39,856 nucleotides of DNA from Rhodospirillaceae bacterium. GTDB taxonomy: Bacteria > Pseudomonadota > Alphaproteobacteria > Rhodospirillales > UBA2165. Made by a program: the position numbers and the translations under genes. The notes beneath the pieces were generated by a model, which was not told where the DNA came from, searched no databases, and worked only from the letters and a program-made list of their open reading frames with translations. This document shows, piece after piece, positions 24,141 through 32,712 of the stretch. The DNA lies in NCBI GenBank assembly GCA_018674495.1, contig JABHAA010000006.1:1-39856 (forward strand), given 5' to 3'. Each line of letters starts with the position of its first letter. Within the stretch, counting starts at the first letter, position 1.

Positions 24141-25013
24141 ATGAGCGAGACCCTCTCCGAAGTCGGCCAACAGGCGCGCAGCCGGGATTGGGAGCGCTTT
24201 ATCTGCGCTCTGTTCGCGCCCGCCGAGCGGCGCCAGGCGGTCTTCGCGATCCTTGCCTTCAATGCCGAGCTGGCACGCACCAGGAGCGTGGTTACCGAGC
24301 CGATATTGGGAGAAATGCGTCTGCAATGGTGGCGCGACGCACTGGACCGGGTCTTCGACGATGCCGCCAACGTGCCCGTCGGCAATCCGCTGCTGGCTGG
24401 CATGGCCGCCGCCATTCACCAATATGATCTACCGCGCCCGGTGATCTTAGGCATGATCGATGCCCGCGAAAAAGATCTCGAAGACGCTCCGCACGAGGAT
24501 TTGGAGGCCTTGCTGGCCTACGCTGGCGCCACCTCCGGGGGCGTTACGGAGCTGACCCTGCATGCTCTCGGCGCGTACGAGGGCGCCAGTGCCGAAGCCC
24601 AAGACGTCATCCGCCGCACCGGGGCGCAGCTGGGCGCCGCCTGGGCGCTGATCGGTCTAATCCGGGCCTCCGATGCGCTGGCCGGGGAGGGCCGCACGTT
24701 CGTTCCCAGGCGGCAATTGGAACAAGCCGGGCTGAGCCCGGAAAGCGTTATCGCCGGGGAGTTCACCGAGTCTTTGGGCAATGCCCTGCAACTGATATCG
24801 GGGATCGCTAGCCAATATATTCTGGATTGCCAGGGGTTGCGCGGCCAGTTGCCGAAAGCCGCCATCCCTGCGTTTCTGCCGGCGGGCATGGCGTGGCGCT
24901 ATCTGCAACGGCTTCGCCGGGTCCACTATAACCCGGCCGGCGGCGTGCTCGAGGGTAGCCGTTGGGTCTCCCAATTGGGTGTTTTGTGGGGTGCGGTAAC
25001 TGGTCGCTTCTAG
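24141..25013 (+). CDS. Squalene/phytoene synthase homolog, NDUFAF6-like
   Basis: A 290-aa all-helical protein of the squalene/phytoene synthase superfamily. The first aspartate-rich motif expected in helix C is replaced by FNAELARTR (40-48), and the second motif reads RASDALAGEGRTFVP instead of R-D-V-x-E-D. GEMRLQWWRDALDRVF and MIDAREKDLEDAP are typical of the NDUFAF6 branch, whose members help assemble respiratory complex I. It is therefore probably not an active prenyl synthase. It is divergent from hpnE with 81 bp between the starts and begins at ATG 24141, since the frame upstream covers the hpnE gene. Its TAG overlaps the convergent Pro/Ala-rich gene's stop (CTAG). Confidence 0.85.
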   Translation: MSETLSEVGQQARSRDWERFICALFAPAERRQAVFAILAFNAELARTRSVVTEPILGEMRLQWWRDALDRVFDDAANVPVGNPLLAGMAAAIHQYDLPRPVILGMIDAREKDLEDAPHEDLEALLAYAGATSGGVTELTLHALGAYEGASAEAQDVIRRTGAQLGAAWALIGLIRASDALAGEGRTFVPRRQLEQAGLSPESVIAGEFTESLGNALQLISGIASQYILDCQGLRGQLPKAAIPAFLPAGMAWRYLQRLRRVHYNPAGGVLEGSRWVSQLGVLWGAVTGRF

Positions 25014-26851
25014 CGCCCGACAGCGAGGGTCGAGGCGGTTACCGGGGAGACGCCATCCAGATGATCGGAGCGCGCCGTCCATTCGATGGACATGATGTCG
25101 AGGGCGGTGACAACCGGAAACACCTTGGGCGCACCGGCGGTATACAGGCGCAGGGCGCCGTGCTCGGTATCGGGAAACACCGAGCGGGTATCATCGAAGC
25201 GCCGCAATTCCAGAATGGTGACCTTGTCGGTGCGCGTATCGCGGCTGCGCCAGACCAAAGTCGGGTTCGGCTGGCGCGGCTGATTGAATGGCGCGATGGT
25301 GCGCTCCCAGCGGTCGGTGGGCGGGCCAAATCGGCGCATCAGGTGGGCGCGGACGTCTTCGTAATATTGGGCATCAAACAAAGTGTGCAGATGCGAGGTC
25401 TTGCCCGCATCATAGCGGGCGATGGCGCGGGTGCCCTGATAGAGAAGCGTGTTGACCGAAAACGCCTCTTCCATAGCCACCGGCCAATCCACCGGAACGA
25501 CGCAGAATTGAACCTTGCCCTGTTGTTTGGTGATGCAGGCCTGCGGCTCGGCCAGCCCGCGCGGCAATTGTGGTTGGCCGGTGGAAACAGAATCACCCAG
25601 GCTGAGCTGGATATCGGTCAACGGCCGACGCAGGCGTTTGAGCGGCACGGCGCCATCGGGCCTCGGCGTATAGGTACGCAACTGGGCCTCGGGCCGGGTC
25701 TCGGCGGAAATGCGTGCCAATTGCTGCTCGACAGCCGGCATCGGCAGCGCCGGTTTTGCATCGGCAGGTTTTGCCTGCTCCTCCAGGCGGGTGAGCGGCT
25801 CGGCCAGATCGGGCGGCGTGTCGCTGGCGCCCGCCACGCGGCGCGCCGTGATGTTTATGCGGTGGGCAGCCGGCGTTGATTGTGTGGTAGGCGCGCGTTT
25901 GATTTCGGCGATCTTGACCGGCTGCACCGGGCGCCGTTTGGGCGGCGGCGCCGCGTAGGCGTCGGGCAAGCGCGCATCCATCGGAACCGCCGCCGGATCG
26001 AACGGATTGAGGTCCTTGGCGGCGGGCGGCGGGGCGGTGCCGGTAAGGTTTTCTGCCTGTTCGGCCTGGGCCTCCGCGCCGCCGGAATTCCTGGTTTCTT
26101 CCCGGCTTCTCTCCTCGGCGGAGCTATCGATGCCGAGCAGACCGCCGATGGAGTTGACGATCTTGTTCAAAAACAGCGGCTCAGTTTTGTTCGCCGAGAC
26201 TTGCCGCTTCTCCGCCTTCTTTTCGGATAGCTTCTTTTTGCTCTCTGTCTGTTTTTTCAATTCGCTGCGGGACATAGTTTTCAGGCGCCGGCGCAGACGT
26301 TCCAGGCCCGGGCCCGCCGGGCGCCGGATGTCCGAAGGCGGCTGCGGCGCGGCCGCTTGCGCGGGCTTATCGGTGACCGTTTTGAGGGGCGCCCGATTTG
26401 CGGCTCCGGCTCGCTTGTTTCCTGCATCGGCGTCCGCCACGGCAAAGGAAGGCTTGCGCCCAGGCTGCGGCCAGAACGGCGGTGCGCCGGCCGCCAAGGC
26501 TCCGCCGGCGGAAATTTCTTCCGCCGATTTTTGCGCCAGCGCCGCCTCGGTCAGCATAGTCTTGAAGGCATCATCGCCGATGGCTTGCAACGATCCGTCA
26601 TTGCCGATGCTCACGAGATCGCCGGTGGCCTTTTTGGGCACTGGCCGCGCGCGCCGCTGCGAGACTTGACGCTCCGGCGGTGTGATCTTGGCTTTGTTCA
26701 GATCGCGAAGCGCGGCGGGAATTCTGGGGATCGATTTGGCCGGGGCGCGCGGCTGCCGGCTGAAGTCCGCGGCGGCGGCAATTTGTTCGGCGGCCCGCGT
26801 CAGATTGCTGGTTGCCTCCAGCAGTTTATCGATGGGCGCGACAGCCAACAC
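25010..26851 (-). CDS. Large Pro/Ala/Lys-rich protein of unknown function
   Basis: A 613-aa protein that I do not recognise. The first two thirds are low-complexity and probably disordered, rich in Pro, Ala, Arg and Lys, with a short charged coiled segment (RSELKKQTESKKKLSEKKAEKR, about 195-217). The C-terminal 170 residues look folded and globular (CVVPVDWPVAMEEAFSVN, YYEDVRAHLMRRFGPP, VTILELRRFDD, FPVVTALDIMSIEW). A GTG start at 26851 lies 9 bp after the ankyrin gene's stop, so the two form an operon. There is no signal peptide in this start choice. The pattern (long linker plus compact domain) resembles envelope-spanning or scaffold proteins. Long plus-strand frames over this gene are shadows created by its composition. 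Confidence 0.7.
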   Translation of the reverse strand: MLAVAPIDKLLEATSNLTRAAEQIAAAADFSRQPRAPAKSIPRIPAALRDLNKAKITPPERQVSQRRARPVPKKATGDLVSIGNDGSLQAIGDDAFKTMLTEAALAQKSAEEISAGGALAAGAPPFWPQPGRKPSFAVADADAGNKRAGAANRAPLKTVTDKPAQAAAPQPPSDIRRPAGPGLERLRRRLKTMSRSELKKQTESKKKLSEKKAEKRQVSANKTEPLFLNKIVNSIGGLLGIDSSAEERSREETRNSGGAEAQAEQAENLTGTAPPPAAKDLNPFDPAAVPMDARLPDAYAAPPPKRRPVQPVKIAEIKRAPTTQSTPAAHRINITARRVAGASDTPPDLAEPLTRLEEQAKPADAKPALPMPAVEQQLARISAETRPEAQLRTYTPRPDGAVPLKRLRRPLTDIQLSLGDSVSTGQPQLPRGLAEPQACITKQQGKVQFCVVPVDWPVAMEEAFSVNTLLYQGTRAIARYDAGKTSHLHTLFDAQYYEDVRAHLMRRFGPPTDRWERTIAPFNQPRQPNPTLVWRSRDTRTDKVTILELRRFDDTRSVFPDTEHGALRLYTAGAPKVFPVVTALDIMSIEWTARSDHLDGVSPVTASTLAVGR

Positions 26852-26860
26852 GGGGGGACT

Positions 26861-27244
26861 TTACACCGGGTCGGGCGGCGGCGGCGCAAACCGGGGCGCC
26901 GCCGCCGGTTCGGTTACGGTCTCGGTCAGGCTTTGCTGTTGCAGGCGGCGCGTTAGAATCAAATGCTGGGCGATACCGAAATGGCCGTTTTGCACCGCCA
27001 GATCCACCGCTGTGGTGCCGCCGGCGTTGGGCCGCGCCACATCGATCCCAGCCGATATGATCGAGCGCACCTGTTCCAGATTGTTCTGGCGCACGGCGTC
27101 GAACAACAACAGCTGCCTGGTATTGGATGAGCTTTGCGCCGACGCGATCGAGGCCGCGCCGGTCAACAACCAGCCTGCCACGAAGGCGTACCTGAAAAGG
27201 CCGGACCGGAAAACCGGGCTCAGCCACCTAAACAACAATGCCAC
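26861..27244 (-). CDS. Small exported ankyrin-repeat protein
   Basis: A protein of up to 127 aa with an N-terminal signal or anchor segment (FAVAGWLLTGAASIASAQ region, about 18-36) and about two ankyrin repeats: LLLFDAVRQNNLEQVRSIISAGIDVARPNAGG and TTAVDLAVQNGHFGIAQHLIL. The Pro-rich C-terminus ends in PPPPDPV. The start may be GTG at 27244 or, with better spacing from AGGAG, TTG at 27238. It probably binds a partner protein in the periplasm. It is followed by the large Pro/Ala-rich protein, 9 bp away, which is the obvious candidate partner. Confidence 0.8.
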   Translation of the reverse strand: MALLFRWLSPVFRSGLFRYAFVAGWLLTGAASIASAQSSSNTRQLLLFDAVRQNNLEQVRSIISAGIDVARPNAGGTTAVDLAVQNGHFGIAQHLILTRRLQQQSLTETVTEPAAAPRFAPPPPDPV

Positions 27245-27366
27245 ACACTCCTATCAGCAGCTTAAAGCTCTCTGATGACGTGCCTGCCAGCCATGTCTTA
27301 AATCAGGTCTCCCTGGGTTGAATTTGCCGCTTATTGGAGCGCCTGTCGATGCAGGGAATGAAATTG

Positions 27367-27397
27367 CCTGTGGAAAACCCACATTATCCTGTGGAAA
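27367..27397. repeat. Direct repeats CCTGTGGAAA, 21-bp period
   Basis: CCTGTGGAAA occurs at 27367-27376 and 27388-27397, exactly 21 bp apart (two helical turns). On the minus strand the copies read TTTCCACAGG; TTTTCCACA differs from the DnaA box TTATCCACA by one base. The site is between the trmFO stop and the ankyrin gene's start. It may bind DnaA or a regulator; inference only. Confidence 0.4.
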
Positions 27398-27412
27398 TAA
27401 TGCCCTGCCTGG

Positions 27413-28789
27413 CTATCCGGGCAGCCATTCCGCGAGCGCTTCTAGGGCTCGTTCGGCGATTGCAGTCTTGCGCAACTTACCCCTTAACTTTTTGTTAACT
27501 TTGGGTTTTTCGGGGTCCACTTGGGTCTCGATAGGGGGGAACAGGCCGAAGTTTACATTCATCGGTTGATAGTTGTTCGCATCGCCGCCACCGGTGATGT
27601 GTCCGAGCAAGGCGCCGAGGGCTGTAATTGGTGGTGGCGGCGCCAAAACCCTGCCAAAAACGTCAGATGCGGCGAATCGCCCGGCCAGCAATCCGACGGC
27701 GGCGCTTTCCACATATCCCTCACAACCGGTGATCTGGCCGGCGAATAAGAGCCGGGGATCGGATTTAAGGTGCAGGCTGGGGTCCAGAAGCTTCGGGCCG
27801 TTAATGAAGGTGTTGCGGTGCAGCCCGCCGAGGCGGGCAAACTCGGCGGCCTCCAATCCGGGGATCATACGCAGGATGCGCACCTGCTCGCCGTGCCGCA
27901 TTTTGGTCTGAAATCCAACCAGATTGTAAAGGCTGCCAAGGGCATTGTCCTGGCGTAGTTGGACCACCGCCTTGGGTTTTTGGTCCGGTGCGTGCGGGTT
28001 GGTCAGGCCTACCGGTTTCATCGGACCGAAGGCCAAGGTCTGGGGCCCACGCCCGGCCATTACCTCGATTGGCAGGCAGCCTTCGAAATAGGGGGTCGAT
28101 GCCTCCCATTCGTGGAAGGCGACTTGGTCGGCGGCGATCAGCGCTTCGACAAATGCCGCATACTGATCCGCATCCAGGGGGCAATTGATGTAGTCCTTGC
28201 CGTCGCCGCCGGTGGTGCTTTTGTCGTAGCGGCTTTGGAACCAGGCTTTGTCGAAATCGATGCTGTCCCGGTGGACGATGGGGGCGATGGCGTCAAAAAA
28301 GGCGAGGGCGTCTTCGCCAGTGCGCTTCTGGATTTCGGTGGCAAGGGCGGATGAGGTTAGCGGGCCAGTGGCAATGATGGTCGCCGCCGCGCCGGGCGCC
28401 GGCAATTCGGTCACCTCGCCGCGCAAAATTGTAATCGACGGATTGGACTCGATGGCCGCCTGTACGGCGCTGGAAAAGCCAATCCGGTCCACCGCCAGGG
28501 CGCCGCCGGCAGGCACCCGGTTGGCGTCGGCGCATTCCATGATCAGCGAAGCGCAACGGCGCATCTCTTCGTGCAGCAGGCCAACCGCGTTATTTAAGTG
28601 ATCGTCCGAGCGGAACGAGTTGGAGCAGACCAGTTCCGCCAACTGATCGGTTTGGTGGGCCTCGGTGCCCAAAATGGGGCGCATTTCGTGCAAAGTGACA
28701 ATTGCGCCGGCCTTCGCCGCCTGCCAGGCCGCTTCCGAGCCGGCCAGCCCGCCGCCGATAATATGAATGGATTTGTCCGCGTCCGCCAT
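27413..28789 (-). CDS. trmFO: tRNA m5U54 methyltransferase, folate-dependent
   Basis: A 458-aa enzyme that forms 5-methyluridine at position 54 of tRNA using methylenetetrahydrofolate and FAD. FAD fold [11 protein letters not shown] (12-22), followed by the TrmFO hallmark EMRP and [34 protein letters not shown], and the C-terminal NVNFGLFPP. The length is typical. TrmFO occurs mainly in Firmicutes and alphaproteobacteria, which supports the lineage. The Lys-rich tail ([11 protein letters not shown]) is normal. It is a stand-alone gene with a 152-bp gap to the divergent pentapeptide-repeat gene. Confidence 0.97.
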   Translation of the reverse strand: MADADKSIHIIGGGLAGSEAAWQAAKAGAIVTLHEMRPILGTEAHQTDQLAELVCSNSFRSDDHLNNAVGLLHEEMRRCASLIMECADANRVPAGGALAVDRIGFSSAVQAAIESNPSITILRGEVTELPAPGAAATIIATGPLTSSALATEIQKRTGEDALAFFDAIAPIVHRDSIDFDKAWFQSRYDKSTTGGDGKDYINCPLDADQYAAFVEALIAADQVAFHEWEASTPYFEGCLPIEVMAGRGPQTLAFGPMKPVGLTNPHAPDQKPKAVVQLRQDNALGSLYNLVGFQTKMRHGEQVRILRMIPGLEAAEFARLGGLHRNTFINGPKLLDPSLHLKSDPRLLFAGQITGCEGYVESAAVGLLAGRFAASDVFGRVLAPPPPITALGALLGHITGGGDANNYQPMNVNFGLFPPIETQVDPEKPKVNKKLRGKLRKTAIAERALEALAEWLPG

Positions 28790-28941
28790 GATCGCCCACT
28801 GATAGAACCGCTTAGGCTGGCTGGCAAGCTTCCGGCGCCGGTAATTTTCTGTTATGAAACTGTGTTATAGTTCCCCCCGGCGCCCCCCAAGACGACCCGC
28901 GCCGCCAGGCCCCTGGGATTCCGCGTTTTCGGAGAGTATTT

Positions 28942-30351
28942 GTGAATTCAGAAATCAGCGACGACGACGATGCCCCGGTCGCGGTAGGCGATGCTATCCA
29001 GACCCTCGAACAGATAATGGCCGACGAAAATTCCTTGTGGACCAAGATCACCCAGCCGCGTCTGGAAGAATTGCTGAAAGACCACGACAATTACCTGGAA
29101 GGATTTCTGGGATCGAAGCGCGCCAGCCTGAAGTTCCTTGATATGTCCTATCTGGATCTTTCCGGGCGCAATCTGACCCAGGCCGATTGCACCGGCGCCC
29201 GCTGCGAGCACGCGACCATGGAAGAGACCATATTGCGGGCCACCAACCTGTATGCGGCCGATCTCCGCTTCGTGTCGTTCATCGGCGCCGATCTGAGCCG
29301 CGCCGATTTGCGCGGCGCGTGCCTGCGGGGCGTCGATTTCACAAACGCCAACCTGACCGAGGCGGATATGCGCGACGGACTTTTGATGAAGTCGGTGGAG
29401 CGCGGCGAAATTATGCCGATCATGGCAGAATCGGAAAGCGCCACCATTGACCGGGCAATTTTAAAGGGCGCCGATATGTCTGGCGCCAAGATGTCCAACG
29501 CCTTTGTCGTGCAAACCGATCTGTCGGATGCCAATCTTCGCAACGCTCGCTTTGTGCGCGCCGATCTTTCCTTCGCCAATTTTACAGGCGCCATACTGGA
29601 CGGTGCCGATTTCACTGATGCGAACCTCACCGGCGCCATTTTTCACGGCGCTGTTTTGTCGCGGACGATCCTCGATAACGCCAATCTGACCGACGCCAAT
29701 TTGACTGGCGCGATTATGGAATCGGTGGATTTCGAAAATGTCGATACCGCCACCGCCCACCTGCCCAAGCATGTCGCCAAGCTGGATCGGGAATTGCGCG
29801 ATATCCTCGCCGATCACGTCGAATGGATGAACTCGAACGGCTCCGAAGGCATTCAGGCAAATTTCACCGAAGTGAACATGGCCGGTTATGATTTGCGCGA
29901 TGTCAATCTGGCGGCGGCGGATTTTTCATACGCGATATTGAAAGACGCCGATTTGTCCTCGGGCAATTTCATGATGTGCGATTTCTGTTTTGCCGATATG
30001 CGCAGCGTCGATCTGACCGGATCGGATTTTCGCGGCGCCAAATTACAGCGCGCCAACCTGTCCGGCGCCAAACTGGCCGGTGCCCGCTTTGACGGCTTGC
30101 CGGTAGGCTCCGGCGGCGGCGGCATGTGGCCGGCCAATTTGCAATTCGCCAAGCTGCGCGGCGCGTCCCTTAGCGGCGTCGATTTTTCCAACGCCAATCT
30201 GGAAGGCGCTGATCTGTCAAATTCGGATTTGCGGCTGGCTGACTTGCGCGGCGCCAAGCTGGTGGACGCGGATTTCACCAATGCCGAACTGGCCGGCGCC
30301 AAACTGAAGACCGCCGATTTGCGCGGCGCCAAGGGCTTCCCGCGCGATTAA
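28942..30351 (+). CDS. Pentapeptide-repeat protein
   Basis: A 469-aa protein dominated by A(D/N)LxG-type pentapeptide repeats that fold into a right-handed square beta-helix. An N-terminal helical domain (about 1-65, with LEQIMADENSLWTKITQPRLEELL) precedes two repeat blocks (about 75-265 and 310-465) separated by a helical linker (HLPKHVAKLDRELRDILADHVEWM). The start is GTG at 28942 with GGAGAG 6 nt upstream. No signal peptide is evident, so it is likely cytoplasmic. The function is unknown; the two-block arrangement with a linker suggests a scaffold or a two-site binder. It is not close to the DNA-mimic Qnr type because of the extra domain. Its TAA overlaps the bioA stop (TTAA). Confidence 0.85.
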   Translation: MNSEISDDDDAPVAVGDAIQTLEQIMADENSLWTKITQPRLEELLKDHDNYLEGFLGSKRASLKFLDMSYLDLSGRNLTQADCTGARCEHATMEETILRATNLYAADLRFVSFIGADLSRADLRGACLRGVDFTNANLTEADMRDGLLMKSVERGEIMPIMAESESATIDRAILKGADMSGAKMSNAFVVQTDLSDANLRNARFVRADLSFANFTGAILDGADFTDANLTGAIFHGAVLSRTILDNANLTDANLTGAIMESVDFENVDTATAHLPKHVAKLDRELRDILADHVEWMNSNGSEGIQANFTEVNMAGYDLRDVNLAAADFSYAILKDADLSSGNFMMCDFCFADMRSVDLTGSDFRGAKLQRANLSGAKLAGARFDGLPVGSGGGGMWPANLQFAKLRGASLSGVDFSNANLEGADLSNSDLRLADLRGAKLVDADFTNAELAGAKLKTADLRGAKGFPRD

Positions 30352-31625
30352 CGCGTCTCCGCCCATTCCATTACCACCGTCAGAATAGCATCAGTGAGGG
30401 CCGCTAGGTCATCGGCGCTGATATTGAGTGCAGGTGTCATGTACACGATCTTGCCGAATGGGCGCAGCCAGACGCCGAGCTCGATAAAGCGGCGGCGGAA
30501 CCAAGTGACGTTGTAAATTTCTGCAAGCTCGACCACGCCGATGGCGCCCTTCGTGCGTACATCAACGACGCCGGGCAGGCTTCGGCAAGGCTCCAACGCT
30601 ACCGCCAATACCGTCTCAATAGCCCGTGCTTCGGCAGCGCGGTCTTCGCGTTCGAACAAATCCAGCGACGCATTGGCGGCGGCGCAGGCCAGCGGGTTGG
30701 CCATGAAGGTGGGCCCGTGCATCAGCGCCGTGGCCGAGTCATCGGAAAGAAAGCTGTCATACACTTCGTTGCTGGCCACGGTGGCGGCCAACGACAGGGC
30801 GCCGCCGGTCAGCCCCTTGCCGAGGCACATGATGTCCGGCGCGATGTCTGCCTGATCACAAGCGAACATCGAACCGGTGCGTCCGAAACCGGTAAAAATC
30901 TCGTCGGCGATGAACAGCAAGCCATGGCGTTTGGTGGCAGCGTGGATGGCGGCCAGAATATCCGGCGTATGAAACCGCATGCCGCCCGCGCCCTGGAGTA
31001 GGGGCTCGATAATAATGGCGGCGATGGTTGATTTGTTTTGTGTGAGATACTCATCGAATGCCGCCAGCCCGTCATCATTGGTAGGAATATCGGTGAAATA
31101 ATGCTTTGGCAATATGCCGGCGAACAGGGCGTGCATGCCCTCATCGGGGTCGGTTACCGACATGGCGCCGGTGGTGTCGCCGTGATAGGCGCCGCCAAAA
31201 CTCAAGAACCGGCGCTTATGAGCTTGGCCCTTGTTGATCCAATATTGAAGCGCCATCTTCATGGCGACTTCCACGGCGACCGAGCCCGAATCGGTAAAAA
31301 ACACATGAGACAAATCACCGGGCAACGTGGCGGCCAGCCGGCGCGCCAGATCAAAGGCCGGCTGATGGCCGAGGCCGCCGAACATCACATGCGCCATCTT
31401 GTCCAACTGATCATGGAGAGCGGCTGTGATATGGGGATGGTTATAGCCGTGACAGGCGGTCCACCAGGACGCGATGCCGTCAATCAATTCGCGCCCGTCC
31501 GAGAGGGTGATGCGGCTGCCCTGGGTGGTGGCGGCGGCCAGCGGCAAGTCGGCGCCTTGCATTTGGGTATAGGGTAGCCAGACGTGGGGCCAGCCTTCAT
31601 TTAGCCAAGTGGGCGCCGCGCTCAT
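30348..31625 (-). CDS. bioA: Adenosylmethionine-8-amino-7-oxononanoate aminotransferase
   Basis: A 425-aa class III PLP aminotransferase that makes 7,8-diaminopelargonic acid from KAPA with S-adenosylmethionine as amino donor, the third biotin step. The PLP lysine is K270 in [10 protein letters not shown]. The motifs [47 protein letters not shown] and [14 protein letters not shown] are all present. The start at 31625 overlaps the bioB stop as ATGA; the upstream frame runs into bioB and is rejected. It ends at the TTAA shared with the pentapeptide-repeat gene. Confidence 0.97.
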   Translation of the reverse strand: MSAAPTWLNEGWPHVWLPYTQMQGADLPLAAATTQGSRITLSDGRELIDGIASWWTACHGYNHPHITAALHDQLDKMAHVMFGGLGHQPAFDLARRLAATLPGDLSHVFFTDSGSVAVEVAMKMALQYWINKGQAHKRRFLSFGGAYHGDTTGAMSVTDPDEGMHALFAGILPKHYFTDIPTNDDGLAAFDEYLTQNKSTIAAIIIEPLLQGAGGMRFHTPDILAAIHAATKRHGLLFIADEIFTGFGRTGSMFACDQADIAPDIMCLGKGLTGGALSLAATVASNEVYDSFLSDDSATALMHGPTFMANPLACAAANASLDLFEREDRAAEARAIETVLAVALEPCRSLPGVVDVRTKGAIGVVELAEIYNVTWFRRRFIELGVWLRPFGKIVYMTPALNISADDLAALTDAILTVVMEWAETR

Positions 31626-32620
31626 TCCCCTTCGTCGGCTTCCAAGCTGAGGCCGAGGCGCTCCAACAAATCCCGGTCGTGCGCGCCGGCGGGGTTGGCG
31701 GCGGTCAGCAATTTGTCGCCGATGAACATGGAATTGGCGCCGGCCATGAAACAAAGGGCATGCAGTTCGTCGCTCATGCTTTCGCGGCCCGCAGACAGAC
31801 GCACGTAGGAGGCCGGCATCATGATGCGCGCCGCCGCAATGGTGCGCACGATCTCGAATATGTCCGGCGGCGCGGCATTTTCAAGCGGCGTGCCGGCAAT
31901 CGGGATCAACAGATTTATGGGCACGCTTTCGGGCGGCTCCGGCAGGCTTGCGAGCGTGAGCAGCATGCCCACCCGGTCGGCGCGGGCCTCGCCCATGCCG
32001 ATGATACCGCCGGCGCAGACATTAATGCCGGCTTCGCGCACCCGGGCCAGGGTATCCAGCCGGTCATCGAAGCTGCGCGTCGAAATAATCTTGCCGTAGA
32101 AATCTTCGGAGGTGTCGATATTATGATTGTAGTAGTCGAGCCCGGCCTCTTTCAGCCGCTCCGCCTGACCATCGTTAAGCATGCCGAGGGTGACGCAAGC
32201 CTCCATCCCCTCTTCTTTGACGGCGCCGATCATGGCGGCGATCAAATCCATTTGCGATGCGTTCGGGCTGCGCCACGCGGCGCCCATGCAGAAACGGGTG
32301 GCGCCTTCGTCTTTGGCCTGGCGCGCGGCCTTGGTCACTTCGGCAATGTCCAACAGGCTTTCGCGCTCCAATTCGACGCCGTGATGGATGCTCTGGCTGC
32401 AATAGGCGCAGTCTTCGGAGCAGCCGCCGGTCTTGACGTTGAGGAGGGCGCTGGCCTGTATTTTGTTGGCATCGAAATGGCGCCGATGCACGGTCTGCGC
32501 CTGGAACAAAAGATCGTTGAGTGGGCTTTCGAACAGGCTCAAGGCACTTTCCTGGGTCCACGCGCTTGGTAATGACGTGGTTTCGCCGGAGCCGGACGAT
32601 GCTACGGTTTGCAAATTCAT
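31622..32620 (-). CDS. bioB: Biotin synthase
   Basis: A 332-aa radical SAM sulfur-insertion enzyme that converts dethiobiotin to biotin. The 4Fe-4S motif C67-x3-C71-x2-C74 (CSEDCAYC) and the biotin synthase blocks [20 protein letters not shown] and [10 protein letters not shown] are clear. The start is ATG at 32620. It is the first gene of bioBA and overlaps bioA by ATGA. The 92-bp gap to divergent bioF must hold the promoters of both arms. I see no BioR-type box (TTATMTATAA) or BirA-type operator there. Confidence 0.97.
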   Translation of the reverse strand: MNLQTVASSGSGETTSLPSAWTQESALSLFESPLNDLLFQAQTVHRRHFDANKIQASALLNVKTGGCSEDCAYCSQSIHHGVELERESLLDIAEVTKAARQAKDEGATRFCMGAAWRSPNASQMDLIAAMIGAVKEEGMEACVTLGMLNDGQAERLKEAGLDYYNHNIDTSEDFYGKIISTRSFDDRLDTLARVREAGINVCAGGIIGMGEARADRVGMLLTLASLPEPPESVPINLLIPIAGTPLENAAPPDIFEIVRTIAAARIMMPASYVRLSAGRESMSDELHALCFMAGANSMFIGDKLLTAANPAGAHDRDLLERLGLSLEADEGE

Positions 32621-32712
32621 TTCTGTTGCCTATTCCGCTAGAGTTTCCATTCCACCTGTCTTGTTTTAGGGTTGCCGAAGGCCGGGCACAAGGTCCGGCG
32701 TTGGGAGCAGAC

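Noticed and set aside
24962..26669. Several long plus-strand frames over the Pro/Ala-rich gene
   Set aside because: They arise from high-GC low-complexity sequence on the opposite strand; the minus-strand frame is longer and has a credible folded C-terminus.
27476..27505. Repeated TTAACTTT near the end of trmFO
   Set aside because: It is explained by the Lys-rich tail of the coding sequence.
28942..30351. Short-period repeats suggesting a CRISPR or satellite array
   Set aside because: They are codon-level echoes of pentapeptide repeats in an intact gene; no conserved repeat-spacer pattern exists.
31679..32572. 297-codon plus-strand frame
   Set aside because: It mirrors bioB, whose motifs are certain.
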